64,000 bases of DNA from Dactylonectria macrodidyma (GCA_020744425.1 JAGMUV010000007.1:1-64000), one strand, 5' to 3'; positions 43,034 through 56,300 are shown, counted from the stretch's first letter. The notes: generated from the sequence alone by a model not told the origin. Made by a program: numbers and translations.

Positions 43034-45708
43034 ATGTCTCAGCCAGCGCTGAAACGTCGAGACCGCCCCGCCAGAAAGGCGCCGCAAACCGAAGAGGAAC
43101 GACTTGCGTCCCAACGCGCACGATCGCAGCGATAGTACCAACGACAACACGAGCAAGCCGTCAGTTCCCATCGCGCACCGGCCGAGCCGGAACGGGTGGA
43201 ATTTCTACATCATCATCATTACCATTGCCCACCCCATCCACTCGCTATATCGTCGACTACGGATCCGGTCATTTGCCTCCACCTAGAGCCTCATCCCCAG
43301 ATCCCCACGCCATTCGAGGATCCACCAGCGGCCGAGCCCACCTACAACCGCAACTACGACGACGACGAACCGAACGTGGCCGAAGCGGGCCGGGCCGGAG
43401 CACCGCGCAGCCCACCACCTGTGGGGGATAATGAGCCACATGATACACCATCCCAATATTGCCCGGCTGAAGAAGAACGGAGTCAGTGTGGCCAGGAGAT
43501 ACAGGACCTCCTGCAATCAGTTGAGAAAAGCCTTCACATCTCAGTATCACCAGTCCAAGGTACCTATCCATTATTCTATCCCGACTCCCTCGAAGCGGTA
43601 TCCTGAATCTTAGTTAGGGCCTGCTTAGCTGATTTCAATCTATAGCTGATGATGGCGTCGATGACGACGACGACGACGACGACGACGACGATGATGATGA
43701 ATGCGACGATGATGGTGAATTTATCAACCACCTTCATCAAAATCCGCCCATTCCTGAAAACTCGATCTCTACACTCGAGAAGTATCTTGCCCAATAATGG
43801 GCAACGCACCCGAACTGCTCGAGCAAAGAACATGAAGCAGGTCATAAGAGCTTGGCCAACACTGGTCGCCACCACTCCTGCAACTCCCTGGAGGATGTTA
43901 TCGTTCGGCTGGATGGACTAATCGATGACGACTACCATCATCATCCGCTCCTATATGTCACTGATCTTTCTTCTGATCTTCTCAATCGTGCCTCTCACCT
44001 CGAGACTATCCTCAGCGGTGACCCTTCTGCTGATGCGCAGCAACCGATGAACTCGCACTCCCGTGATTTCCGAGGAGCTTGCAAAATCGCCCTAGAAGGA
44101 TCCTACGGTGACGGTTTGCCGCCGAGCATTTGCCTCCCAACCAAACATCGTCTCGCCCAGCCCTTTACCGATGAAATCATTCAGAAAACCTACGATATCG
44201 ACAGCATCTGTAGTTTCCCCTCTTCCCTCGCTGTTGCCAAGTTAGGTATCCAATGGTACCCGCAGCCCTATGCCATCTTCAATCACACCGATGATATACA
44301 CCTCAGCATCGACATCCCGAGCAATAGATTTTATCAAACCAACCCTCAATCCCGGGGGACCCACCATGAACGACGACCCATATATCATGTCCCTAACTGT
44401 TGCTTAGGACGCATCCAAGGTTTGATTGATGCCTTCATTTGGGTATTCCTCCCAGGTTTATGTTCTCGTCATAAACATGACAACCTATACACACAGACCT
44501 GTCTTCCCAAGGAGCAGTACTCGCATTGGTACGACCAAATCCTACTGCCAGCTATCACCGCAGCAGTCCAAGACCCAAACATACTCCAGTACATACCCAA
44601 AAGCCGCCAAATCGCCCAATCCAGCTCGCGCGCCCGACAGGAGACGATCTCGACCGAGCGCCTCAAGGAGGAAAATACGAATGCCGACGTGCTCGGCCAA
44701 GGCAGGAGGAGCCTTGCACTCTCTTATATTCTCTAACAGAGACACCTTGGTGCCATCTGGGAAGGTGTCCTGTCACGCGCAGCGACAATTCCCCAATATG
44801 CCGGCATAAGACTTTACATAGGGGCAAAGAACCTCAAGTTTGCCTACATGCATCCCGACGTCACACAGACTATCCATGACTGAAGCACTCAATGGGGCGT
44901 CGCTGTTGACGAAGAGTTTCTTGACCCCTCTGGTACATATGTCGACATTTGCCGTCCATATACCCTTCGAACTGGGTCTGCTGCCGAGGCCAATGTGCTC
45001 CTCTGGCGGCGGTGTTGTCTGAAGCGCCTCTGGCGGCAGCGACAGGCGTGGAGCCGTCGTTATTATGCCATGAGCGTTGTTGGGCAAAGTCCGCCCGATC
45101 CTTCACAGCCACTGAAGTCCGTCGCCGCCCCCCTCCGCCTTGCTGAGTACCCGTGTGTTACGATGCGCGACGCGGTTGACATGACCATCACGCCTGCACA
45201 CAGGAGCCGTGAGGTTCTTGAAGGCCTCCTGTACAGCCAATTCTACAATCTCATTAATATTCCATTTGATGTCGCAAAACAATATCCGTTTCAGAACCCC
45301 CAACTCGAGAAGATGGCCCTAGATCCTTCGTACCTGGCTGATTGCGAAGGGTCTACCCGTGGGAGTCACCCCAATCAAGCATCTCTCATACTCGCCTACC
45401 GCCTAAGTAAGCTTCGTGTTAGGGCCAATTTAGTCCCGGGCGGTGAACATCGCGTTCTGATTTCGTTCACCTATGGGGTTCGAGCCGAAGATCGCGTATC
45501 TTGGGCACTCCTCCAACGCGTCCTCCCTCACCTGTGTTCTTCCCCGACGGCCGCCCAAACTGTGCATGAACAGGCATCCGCCGACAGAGAGCCACCTTTC
45601 TTTGCCATTCAGTCGGGAACGATGGCGCGCTTCCTGCATGCCAACATCAACAGGCATTGCTTCCTCTTCGAGTACATCAAGTCACAGACTGGGTTAGAGA
45701 TAGAATAA
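43034..45708 (+). pseudogene. RIP-type pseudogene of a widespread fungal family of unknown function
   Basis: An ATG at 43034 opens a frame that continues, with one intron (about 43598-43647, ending CTATAG), in a single phase to the stop at 45706-45708. It is broken only by TAG (43133), TAA (43795), TAA (44734) and TGA (44881), each consistent with a C-to-T change of CAG, CAA or CGA. The protein has a Pro- and acid-rich N-terminus, a run of about 12 Asp, and long domains with HVPNCCLGRIQGLIDAFIWV, a GAKNLKFAY segment, a LLWRRCCLKRLWRQR segment and a SQFYNLINIPFDVAKQYPF segment. I associate these motifs with a large, repeated family in ascomycete genomes but know no assigned function. Absence of frameshifts means inactivation was by point mutation alone. 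Confidence 0.65.
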
Positions 45709-46639
45709 CATTCGATGGCGAGGCCGATTGCGGTTTGCACCATATCGCTGGTCAAACAATTCCGGGACATTTGATCTCCTCATGTGTAACGCCTGCTGGC
45801 TTCGTCGCCATAGAATCAAACGCTTCCATGATTGTGCGGTAGAGCTCTACATTACTCAGATCAGTGATCTGGTCCATCAAGTTGTTCCAGAAAGTTCCCA
45901 TATCCATGACAGGCAGTCGTTAGGTGGATGTGAGGAAGAGTTATGTAGATGCTATTGCAAATCCTAGATCACTTGGAATTTTCTGAAGCTTGGATCAAGG
46001 TGTAAACTGATTAATACACTAAAAAAAAATCATTCTGCTTGTTTAGAGGGGTTGTAGCCGAGGTTGCACCCTTTAGCCTTCAGCCTTCGCTCTACCGCCT
46101 CGGTGATATCAATATCTTTTGTAATATTGAATAGCAAACCATCTGGGTGAAACACATCCTGAGGTTGCAAAATGATTAGGGGGGCTTCTGCGCCTATTGC
46201 TGAGAAGCGTAGACGCAAGCTGCGATGAGCTACCAACAGCCTGCCTGCGTAAATAACAAACGTGATAGAACTGATAGTGTGAATACTTATTGGAGAGATA
46301 GCTGAAGCATTCCCTTTTCCGTGCATTCTCAATTCGTATTTTCAATTGAAGGACTGCATTGCGGATGATTTCGGTCTCCGAGAGGTAATGAATTATTACT
46401 TATGTGTGTTTGGATTGCGTTCTGTATAGAGACCGAGGCTATCATTACAATTAAACGCGATGCACCGACATTTTTGTCAGCTTAGAGTTATTTTTCCAAG
46501 CATCGTAGTGCATCTCAGGGTCATCTATAACATATCAGAAAACAATTGGTTTTCGTTTTTTATCTTTAATATCCTTATATAGAGTAAGTATATGCGCATT
46601 CGTATGATTATCCCTATCCTACGCTATTATCTACATATC
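45709..46639. other. intergenic, nothing supported
   Basis: Two overlapping minus-strand frames around 46030-46345 show no recognisable domain and are probably chance. The sequence becomes AT-rich toward 46600. Confidence 0.4.
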
Positions 46640-47335
46640 TCGAGACATAGCGAAGCAGGGCAAGGAAATCGCAATCACTGGCGGTGCTCAAGGCATCGGT
46701 CTTGTTACCGCTAAACTGCTTGCGAGCCGGGGTGCCACGTTGTCTCTTGCCGACGCCAATCCCATAACTCTAAGCGAGGTTGAAAAGGAGTTTCAGGCAA
46801 AGGAACAGCCAGTCCTTACATCTGCGGTTGATGTATGAAGCCCCGAGAGAGTGAATAAGTGGATTGATACAGCAGTCAAGAATTTCAGGCGCCTCGACAG
46901 TGCTATCAACTCAGTAGGCGCCGTAGGTAAATTCATGGCTAGAAGCCATTTGGGGAGTAACATGACGATAATTGGAACCTCGTTATGGGTGTCAACGTGA
47001 CTGGTAAATGGCGAACTCTCTATGGTAGATCGATGAGATGGGGTCCTTGAGCTAATACTCCCTGTATAGGGATGATGTACTGTCTTCGGGCTGAGCTTCG
47101 AAACATCATCGACGGAGGCAGCATTGTCAACATATCCTCCAACCTAGGGGCGAGGGGAGATCCAAGCTGCTCGGTCTATACAGCTTCAAAGCACACGGTC
47201 CTCGGGCTCACGAGATGCGCGGCTCACGACTACGGCACAAGGGGAATCAGGGAGAAAATAGGCAAATTGCTTGAATGCCGAGTTCGACGCATCCCTACCG
47301 GTAACTACCCCACGAACTCGAGTGGGCACGCTTGA
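46640..47335 (+). pseudogene. short-chain dehydrogenase/reductase (SDR) pseudogene
   Basis: The Rossmann start ITGGAQGIG lies at about 46670, followed by LADAN, then a stop TGA at 46837-46839 (CGA to TGA type). A frame change near 46960 precedes DNWNLVMGVNVTG. A standard intron follows (GTAAAT...CTGTATAG, about 47005-47069). The catalytic region has GSIVNISSNLGARG and the YTASK active-site motif near 47180. After AAHDYGTRGIR the frame loses similarity to the cofactor-binding C-terminus, and no clear initiator ATG precedes the Rossmann motif. NAD(P)-dependent oxidoreductases of this type often sit beside P450s; the neighbouring P450 is intact. Confidence 0.75.
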
Positions 47336-47772
47336 TAGCCGGGAACGGCAAGGGCGCTACGATGGGGTATATTTGTGGGGCCTGGAGAAGAATATCTGGG
47401 GCAGGTTGACGCAAGAAGTTGCAATCAGATCCAATACCGTGCCGCTCATTTATCTCAAACGGTCCCAATTAGGGTGTCCTGTATGCATGCGGTGTAGTTA
47501 TGAAGTTAGATCTATTCATGTTTCAGTGGCGGCGGCAATTAAACCCTGCTGAGCCACAGCAGAACTTCGTCATCTACCGAGGTTAGGCAACTCCAACATC
47601 AAACTTGTTTGAGTACCACAGTGGCCATTTGCCGAGGTCAGCCTTTAGCGCTGGAGTGTCTTACACGTCAACATGAGCCGGCAGATTTAAGGTAGACTTT
47701 GACCATTTAAAAGCTGGGCAGTAGGAGTCTGGGGGCGTATCCTGTTAAATCCAACTTCAATCGGAGTCCTAA

Positions 47773-49525
47773 GTGGATGGCGAAAGCAGCAAGGCGACAA
47801 TGGCGTTACCGACATTATTCCTTGAGACCTTTGTTAGCTCTCCCAAGATTCTTACATATGGGATATTACTCGTGAGATTCATACACCTCTGTCCACATTT
47901 GTCTGCGCGCCAGATTATTGACAAGTCACACTCAGGTTGCCATCGGTGTGACCGCCACAGCATCAGTCGCCTTATACAACATCTTCCTAAGCCCCCTCAG
48001 CTCCTATCCCGGACCTAAACTCTCTGCAGCCACATCCATTCCGTATCTCAATGCGGTGCTTACGGGCAGCACGTGGTCCTACGTCTATAAGCTACACCAA
48101 AAGTACGGGGATGTGGTTCGCATCTCGCCAAATGAACTATCCTACACCAGCGCGCAGGCTTGGCGAGATATCAATGCGCATCGCCTAGGCAAGACATTGC
48201 CTGATAAGGAGGCAGCTTTCTACGTAGATCTGCCCAACGGAGTGCCCTCGCTGTTCTCGGTCAAGAACAAGCAGCATGGGAGACTTCGCCGACCACTGGC
48301 TCACGCCTTTTCTGAAAAGGCTTTGAGGGATCAGGATGATATCATCAAGACATACATCGATGGTCTCATTAAGGGTCTTAAAAGCAAGGCGTCCAATCGC
48401 GAAGTGGTAGACATGCATGGTTGGTTGAATTGGACCACATTCGACCTGATGGGTTCATTGTCCTTTGGCGAGGATTTCGGCTGCCTCAACAATCAACAGT
48501 TCCATCCTTGGGTCAAAATCATCTTCGATATGGTCCGTGCCACCGCCATGATGGGAGCTATCCGAAGGTATCCAGGTGCTCAAAAGCTTATCGAGTTACT
48601 CGTCCCAGCTGCACAAAAGGAGCTACAGGTTAAACATCAAAAGATGACAGACGAAAAGGTGGCTCGACGCTTAGCCATGACAACCGACCGGCCAGACTTT
48701 ATGACTTGTCTTCTCAAGAACAAGGACAAGCAGGAGGCTTTGAGTGATGCGGAGCTGAGCAGTGGCATGTTTGCAACCATCGTGGCCGGGTCAGAGACAA
48801 CTGCTACTGCCCTCTCCGCAACACTTAACTTGCTAGCAAGGAACCCCTACAAGATGAGGAAGATTCAGAACGAGGTTCGCAGCGCCTTCAACGAAGACTC
48901 TGAAATCGACACGCAAAGCACCATCCCGCTCAAGTATATGATCGCAGTTATTAATGAAGCTATGCGAATCTACCCGCCTGTTCCCATCGGCATGCCTCGC
49001 GTCATTCCTGAGGGTGGGCTTACAGTCCTTGGCCGATACCTTCCAGGCGGTGTAAGTCTTGCAGTCTTACTGTGCATGGAGAGCATGCCCGAGGTTTGAA
49101 GAACATCATCACTGACTGAAATGTGCAGACAATTGTCTCGGTGCACCAGTATGCCAGTTATCATGACCCAAAGTACTGGAGGCGTCCACATGATTTCATC
49201 CCAGAGAGATGGCTGGATGACCCTGAATATGCTGATGACAATCGCAAAATTTTTCAACCCTTCTCGCTGGGAGCTCGCAACTGTATTGGCCAGAAGTAAA
49301 TTTTCGCCCCAAAACCAAGTTGACATGTATGAATTCGGGAAGACTGACCTTTTGATCCCTTGCAGCCTCGCCTATGCCGAATTGCGTAGCATTTGCGCCC
49401 GCCTGATCTTCAACTTCGATTTTGAGCTCGCAGACCCCTACAAAGATTGGTTCGCAGGGCAGAGGACGTACATGATCTGGGAAAAGGGCCCTCTAGAAAT
49501 GAGAATTAGCCATGCGAAGGTGTAG
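47773..49525 (+). CDS. cytochrome P450 monooxygenase
   Basis: Four exons: 47773-47871, 47936-49051, 49129-49295 and 49366-49525. All phases agree, giving 513 residues, a normal P450 length. The first 45 residues form the membrane anchor (LTYGILLVAIGV... followed by the Pro-rich LSSYPGPK hinge). The I-helix motif AGSETTAT, the K-helix EAMR (ExxR), the FIPERW region and the heme-binding FSLGARNCIG are all present, so the enzyme should be active: oxygen activation on a small lipophilic substrate at the ER membrane. The start at 47773 is the first ATG in frame; 47800 is an alternative. The adjacent broken SDR suggests a remnant of a small metabolic cluster. I do not assign a CYP family with certainty. 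Confidence 0.92.
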
Positions 49526-51109
49526 AAGGTGGGAGAAGCGAGAGGCAAATGTCAGTCACCCTCATCGCCATTCGTCAGCTATGTGGGAAATTTGTATTCA
49601 AGAAAGTCATGATCCCCTAGCATACATATCTAGTTGGCTTCGATATCAACCGAATGATATTTATCTAGGTACAAGGCTGTCGTCGGTAGCAAGACTCCCT
49701 GCATTAGAGCTCCTACCACTCGCAGACGTAATGTAATGTATTTCGATCTGGCTCGGCCGATCACTACTTGGCCTATCAGATTTAAATACACTATCATCTG
49801 TCCCTGTCATCTCAGGGTCAATTATCCTCATGGTGGGTGAAATCCGGTCCTGGCAACAGGGGGGAAACCGCGCAGTGATAAAAAATCCTTAACCTTATCC
49901 TTCCCTTGAAAGACCCACTGGACCCGTACTGAGGTCACTTGGCTTGTGTTAGAAGCCTAGCCCAGCTCGGCTGGGCTCTTCTGCGGCTGTTGATTGGTCG
50001 CAGGGCTCTCACGCAGCGAGAGGGTCGGTTTTGGCCGGCTGGGTTTCGAACCCAGCGGCTTTATAGCCCTTCTGAGGCGAATTGGCCTTATTAACTCATT
50101 TGGCTCGAGCGTTTGACTCAAATGTATCTATAAAGGTTATAAGTCGCTCCTACTACGGGCTGTCTCTTGTCACTATTACAATCCACATTACTATAGTAAG
50201 GAAGTCTGGCTTCTATATTCTAGTAGATTTTAGGATAAACCTTAGGCCATATGCTCACTTTACTATATATCTTAGCTTCTAAAATTAGACATCACGATAA
50301 AAAGTTGTGGCAGGTTGAAGATGAAGGTGCCAGGAAACGCGGTTCCGATCGTCGACGCGAGTCGCGTGGCGTTGTAAGACTTTTGGAACCCCACTGTATG
50401 TGTGGTCTATTTTCTCTGAGGCGTTATGCTGTGGTGCCCTTGTCGAGCAGCACCTGGACGATCTCTGTGTGGCCTTGATACGAGGCAGGTTGGAGCGCCG
50501 TGCCGTAGAATCCGGCTGCTGCAGCGATATCGGCGCCATTGTCCAGCGGTGCGCCTGATGCATGTGTGCTCTACCATCTACAAAAGCGGCGACGCTGCGC
50601 GTTGACATTCTCTTTCTGAAACATAGCCTATAACAGGTTATATTTATATTAACCTCGCTTCCATTGAAAACCCTCTGGTAGTGCATCCTACCCGCCATCA
50701 CTAATCACACTCACTCTCCTCTTCTCTCGCTCGTCGTAGCTATCTGATCCATCTCCAAATCGTGGCTTCTGAGATCTTGCCATGAACCTGACTCGTTTTC
50801 TGTCAATGCCGAAAACGGATGGGTGTCATCATGGAGTTGGTGCTTGGAGGTAACGCGTGCAACCGAGGTTGAGCTGCAAGCACCGTCGTTGGGCGTATTT
50901 AACCGCACACCCCTGTTGTGTTTGCGAGGATTTCCAGAGCCGCCAATAGTCACAATTCCCGACAGACTTCCTCCAGTAGCTCTTGGCATGCTGTGTTGAG
51001 CTGTGCCGTATATGGCTCCGCATGTGACATCACCAACTTCGTCAACACGGACAGCATCACCACAACACCACAACCTAATTATATCTACAACAAATCCCAT
51101 TTCGCTCTA
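49526..51109. other. intergenic with hairpin cluster and ankyrin scrap
   Basis: At about 49957-50056 several perfect short inverted repeats are packed together: AGCCCAGC/GCTGGGCT, CTCTC/GAGAG and GCTGGGTT/AACCCAGC. The last one reads on the minus strand as a Pol III B-box (GGTTCGAAACC). On the minus strand at about 50580-50410 there is a short ankyrin-like segment (GFYGTALQPASYQGHTEIVQ) ending in a stop, a fragment of an ankyrin gene. No complete gene is supported. Confidence 0.5.
50410..50580 (-). pseudogene. ankyrin-repeat fragment
   Basis: About 45 residues on the minus strand match one and a half ankyrin units (NGADIAAAAGFYGTALQ, then HTEIVQVLLDKGTTA) and stop at a TAA. Flanking sequence is not coding in any frame, so this is an isolated relic. 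Confidence 0.6.
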
Positions 51110-52950
51110 ATGCCTTCACCAAGTATATCATTCGAAAGCTTTGACTTAGGAGATGATGCTGTATAGCGTTGGATCAACCCAGACACCGGGAAGCACATCT
51201 TTTCGCAATGCTCTACTGAGAACCTCGAGGAACGCGTTGTTATCGGTGTCGAGCTCTTTCGAGCTGAATATTATAAGAGTCTCGCTGCTGCAGCTCGTGA
51301 CCTCAGCCTAACTTACTCGAAGTTGTATTCTCAAAATAGGGGCGCTCATCCACGCAACCAGAATGGCGGCAACCGCTCCCTATTCTCACAGCAAGAGGAG
51401 AATGCAATTGTGGTCTGGGGGCATCGCCGTGTCACTCACGGACATCACATACAGATTCGTGCCCTCCGTCAACATGCCAACTCTATTCTGCAAGCTCAAG
51501 GGAGGCCCCCAGCTGCTTCTAAGAGATGGGCAAGGCGTTTTCTGAACCGCTGGAAGCACAGCTTTCACAAGAAGTCCACAACTCGAGATGCTAAGAGAAA
51601 GTCTATGGAAGACCGCGGTCACGTTGAGAAGTGGTTCCAAGCTTGGCTTAACTATATGCGTTATGTGAAACCAGATAACATATGGAATATGGATGAGATT
51701 GGCTTTATGATTGGATATCTCCTGAATGGGACCTTCCTGTGGACCTTTGGGGAGATCGAACAGCCTGTTCTTACTGATGCACATGACCTGATATCTATGA
51801 CGGTTATCGAAGCTGTATCAGCAACAGGGGAGTCAATTGCACCGTTCCAGATTATGCCTGGAATCCAGCTTCCGGTCAAGTGGTTCGGTAACAACTTGCA
51901 CGGGGAAACAACTATCGCCACGAGCCCCAAAGGCTTCATTACTGATGTCATTGCCCTAGAATGGATCCAGCACTTCGAGGAGTTGACGAGACCTTCAAAT
52001 CCCGAGAAAAACGAGTTATTCTACTTGATGGATGCGGAAGTCACTTCACAGAGCAATTTACGGTATTCTGTCAATAACATAACATCGACCTATTCCCATT
52101 TCCCGCCCATTTAACACATATTTTGCAGCCTCTGGAGGTCGGAGTGTTCAGCCCTTATAAGCATTGGCAACAGCAAGTCTTATATCGGGAAATTGGCGAT
52201 GGTGCTACAGATTTCAACAAGGCTGACTTCCTATTTCACTTTCAAGATATGCGAGACCGGACTTTTAAGAAAGCTACGATTCTCTCTGATTAGAAGAAGT
52301 GTGGTATCTATCCCTTCAACCCGTCAGTTATGCTAGATCAGATGAATGACCCGTTGTCATCTCTCAGCCAAGAAACAGCTGAGCAAGACCTCCCTAGTTA
52401 TATCACAGTTGGGGATACATCTGAGAGCGAGACAGACGACCAGGATGACAACGAAACCTCTGCCGAAGACATGTCAGATGATGAGGATAAAGAGGAGCTT
52501 CCAGCAACACTAAAATCCCCTAACAAGATCAGCTAGAACACTGTCAATACCCCCCCCCCCCCCCCCCCCCCCCCCCCTTCAATCTACACATTATCCGAAA
52601 TTTCCAAGAATATGTGGCCCTACGGATCGAGGCTTCTATCGTCAGCGGCTTGCCACTTACACCATCAGTAGCATATGTACATAAGAAGTCCCGTAAAGCT
52701 GCCAAGACTCTTATGATAAACAGCATTACAGCAACCAAAAGAGATGAAGCGTCTGAAGGAGAAGAATCTACATCAAACAGCACTGCAGAAAGAGACATCT
52801 ATTATATATAACTACGGCCCAATTCGCGTCCAGGATGCGAGAATCCGCATCGCTAAGGATGACTATCATCTACAAGCTGCTCAGGCTAATGAAGAAAGGC
52901 GTGTTCAAAGAAAAGAGTCAGTAGATAAGGTGAAATATATCCGCAGGTAG
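51110..52950 (+). pseudogene. pogo/Tigger-like DDE_1 transposase, inactivated
   Basis: Starting at the ATG at 51110, an N-terminal segment precedes a TAG at 51164. A CENP-B-type HTH region (RALRQHANSILQAQ ... ASKRWARRFLNRW) follows, then the first catalytic Asp in WNMDEIGFMIG. The second is in LLDGCGSH, reached only after a frameshift in an A-run near 52007. The third lies in LQPLEVGVFSPYKHW, where Glu replaces the usual Asp. Further stops occur near 52072 (CAA to TAA) and 52293 (TGG to TAG). A poly-C run of about 26 bases at 52551-52576 separates this from a C-terminal helical region up to 52950. Terminal inverted repeats were not found. Not functional. Confidence 0.85.
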
Positions 52951-55900
52951 ATAAAGACTATATAGAGTCTCCTACGGGCTAGCATAGGTACTATGGGAAG
53001 AGCTGGATCAAGCAGAGGTCTGTAGGCAAAGACAGAGCGCCAGAAGCTGTTATCTTCGAACTAAGATATGAGTAGGAGATATGCCCTTATTCGCGAGCTT
53101 CGAGATAAGTTTGGAGTCACAGTCAAAGGCACAGATTTGATCACGTGGCCCCCGGACTATGACAGAGAGACTGTGACTTCTGCAGTCAACTTCATCAGTC
53201 TAGAAGAAAAGGAACGCCGGGCAGCTCGCAGCTTGCTGACTTTAGAAGCTGACGGCCTAGAAATTACGGCTGAAGACTGTATTGAGGTCAGTCAGGGCGA
53301 ATTTGTGGTGCCAAAAGAGGAAGAAGCTGAGTTGTCGACTTGACTGTTATTACTCTGTAAATGCAAGATATTCCCCCGGTCAGAATTATCACAGTTACCC
53401 TTATAAACGAAGTGACTTCGCAGTCCTAGCAAATTTGCAGTGGTCAGATGTACCAGAATTTTGCGAGTCAGAGGCGCCTTTTGCGGGTCAGTGACCCCCC
53501 CATTGCTCGCTCCGCTCCCAAAGGGGGGGCCGGACTAGAGGCGCCCACCAGTAATGAGACTCCTCGTACTGGTACGAAATTACGTGTGTGTGACGCATAA
53601 TGAGCCGCTACTTGCCCAACAGCGATACTCAGTCTAGCGCAGCTGCACAAGGACGAAAACAGCAGTCCGGACCTGACTCAAGTGTGCTATGAATTAAAAG
53701 CAGGGCACAAAGAGTGTGTCATGGTGTGTGTCTTCAGGCCTTCACGGCGCTCTGATGCATTCTGTCAGCCTCAGTCCCCACGACGTGAGCCGGGGTCTTG
53801 AACCGTCCGCGGGGAACCGTCGCTACGTCCCGGCAATAGTAGGCACGGACCCTGATATGACAGGTAACATACGGTGGCAGTCGGCCACGAAGAACAAGGG
53901 GCCGGTACTTTATTCTTCGACATGGGGACCGGCTTGGCTGGCATCCTTCCCCCGTCGCTTTGACGATCCGGGGACTCATGTTAGTGTCGTTTAAGGGTTG
54001 GTCAATGCTTCGAACGCCCTGATTGTCGGAGCTTACTCTACTCAAAAGGCAACAATTGCGTAGACAATCCCGCCGTTAATAGAGCGTCGCATCCAGCTCC
54101 CCGCGCAGATCTTTTCTCTTCGGGGCAGCGGCTTTTGCTTTTGTGGACAGATCGACATGCGCTAAATAGTGTTGCAGCCTGATCTTCCGGTAGGTGGTGG
54201 GATAATGCAGAAGTATGATCATATGCCGCAGCATTTCAATCCACCCCTCCACCTCAGGTGAGCGATTGGGCCGAGATTATAGGGAGGAAGTTAAAGATAT
54301 CTCTTGACCTGACGAGCTTCTAGAATATTCGGTGACCACTGATCTGGCCTCATTGCCTACTTGTGCTGGGATCCATTCGAACTGCATCTCTCACCCTTGG
54401 CTTCGGAGCTCGTCGAGTGCTCTTACGACCTCGATAGGATATACTGCCCCACGGGTACTTTGGTGCCAGCCTGCGTCCAAGTCCTGAGCTGCTGCTGCTT
54501 TCTGGTGAGTTTTCTGGTGAGCTTAACCTACACCTGCGGCACGGCAATTAGTCGTTCCGGCCTCCAAGCAAAGCGAAGAGATAGTCACCATCGGATCAGC
54601 CATGCCCCCTCCTGTCTCTGATTGGTCTGCGGACGAAAGTTATCACACCTAGGGCTAAGCCCCTGGACGAAAAATACGCATAACATGACATCTCATAACA
54701 TGATACATCTGGCCTGTAGCGCGCCAGCCTCAGTGGTCGCCTGAGGAACAGGAGCTGTCGAGCCCATGACCTCAGAAGTGGCGTTGAGGGCTGAGGCAGT
54801 GAGATACCCCGTACGCATCATGGCAACAGATCTAGACTGGACAATTGGAGGAAACCTTTATCCGGGCTGCAGGAGGGTGAAACATATGAAGCAGTGGGTG
54901 TTAACCACGACTCGGCGGACTATAAACACACTGGGCTGGATTCATGGTCAGTTGGCTCCTCATTACTGGCCAGGTAAATGATGGCCTAGCAGAGTAGGAC
55001 AAGGGCATGGTCGAATTGGGTGAGCTGTGTAATGGGCAATCCTTGGGTATGGATTGAGGTCTAATCAACTCCAGGGAGCCATGCCAGAGAGACATGGCAG
55101 GATACGACCGTCAAGACGCTAATGCGCGCTTGGCACTAATGGCTCAGGGACAATAAGCCACCGCTTGGAAGATGCTGATCTTGGAGAGTTCCGTGTGGGT
55201 GGCTTCTCTCATCACAGACCAAACAAAGCAAAACCACAGACACGTGATCTATCTTGAGTGTGGAGGGCTGACGGACCGGCGTGAGCATCATCTTTCCCAC
55301 CTTGAAACCCGCAGTAAGACAGCAGGAACACGTCGTAAGGAATAGCCTCAGGCGCCTCTCGGTATGCACCACACCAGGGCCTAGAGTGGTGTCTTGAGCG
55401 CGCCCCTCATTAGCTCCTTGACTGACTCGAAGCAGAACGCATCTATCAGAGAGGCGGTCGGCATCTCGTGCTGAAGTGCCCCCAATCACGCAGCTCGCAT
55501 TGAGCTGGGGATGACAGCCTCAGTGGCAAGCTTTCTTGAGACGTCTCCGGCTTCGACCCTCTGCTGCTAGTCGCAAGCAGCTTGTGCGCCAGGACCTTAA
55601 CACCCCAATCGGCGACTCTCTGGCTGAAGCTCAGGGCAGATAACTTTTAAATGCGGCCGTAGGAGTGCTCGCCATGCGCCACTTTGGCGCTACTCGGGGG
55701 GTCTAAACGCCATCGCCGACAGCATGGCCTCGGCGTTCTTGTGTCATTCATGCGAAACAACAACCGCATCCCAAGAAGCAGCCTAGACAGTACATCTCCA
55801 AAGCTGGAGTGAGCAATGACAGCGCCCTAGTGAATTATCAGTCTGTATGCTGAGTATTTTCTGCCGGTTATTTCCAGATAGAGGCGCAAGCTCTTGGATG

Positions 55901-56300
55901 GAAGCCCTAGCTTTTGGCAAGGGTTAGAATTTGCTGTTAATTGCTTTAACGTCGAAACTCAAATGTCTATGAGTCTAGACTACTCCCGAAGGAAATATGC
56001 GCGGCACAGTGGACACTCCGTCACATATTTTGTGTGTTTGTATCGGACATCTTTAGCAGCGAACCATCCAGACCACGATCGTCTACAGCAGTGTCTATCT
56101 CAGCGCAGGCCCCCCCTGACTTAAGAAATCATCTACATTCACAGTAGGAGAGCCCTCATTGCAAACTTTATGATGCTATTTGTCATATTGAGGAGTGCCA
56201 TCACATCCTTGAGTGTGCCTGCCACCTTGGGAGTCAGGGAAGTAGATTGCGACCGCATCAACAGAGTGCCAAGGATAAAGGTCGCATAAAAGGTGTCTAA
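52951..56300. other. intergenic, no gene recognised
   Basis: The 91-codon frame at 53068-53343 may be the eroded tail of the transposon region but has no domain. Near 53494-53535 a C7/G7 inverted repeat forms a potential hairpin. Frames at 53716-54045 and 55136-55489 show no family I recognise. The stretch is balanced in composition and may contain diverged relics. Confidence 0.35.

Noticed and set aside
46030..46345. Minus-strand small ORFs
   Set aside because: Two overlapping frames compete, neither has a domain, codon structure or splice support.
50038..50056. tRNA gene suggested by the T-arm-like sequence
   Set aside because: No matching acceptor stem, D-arm or anticodon arm could be found on the minus strand at the required spacing.
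53734..54045. Possible transporter fragment or small gene
   Set aside because: A few segments looked suggestive but no consistent helices or family motif could be established in any frame.
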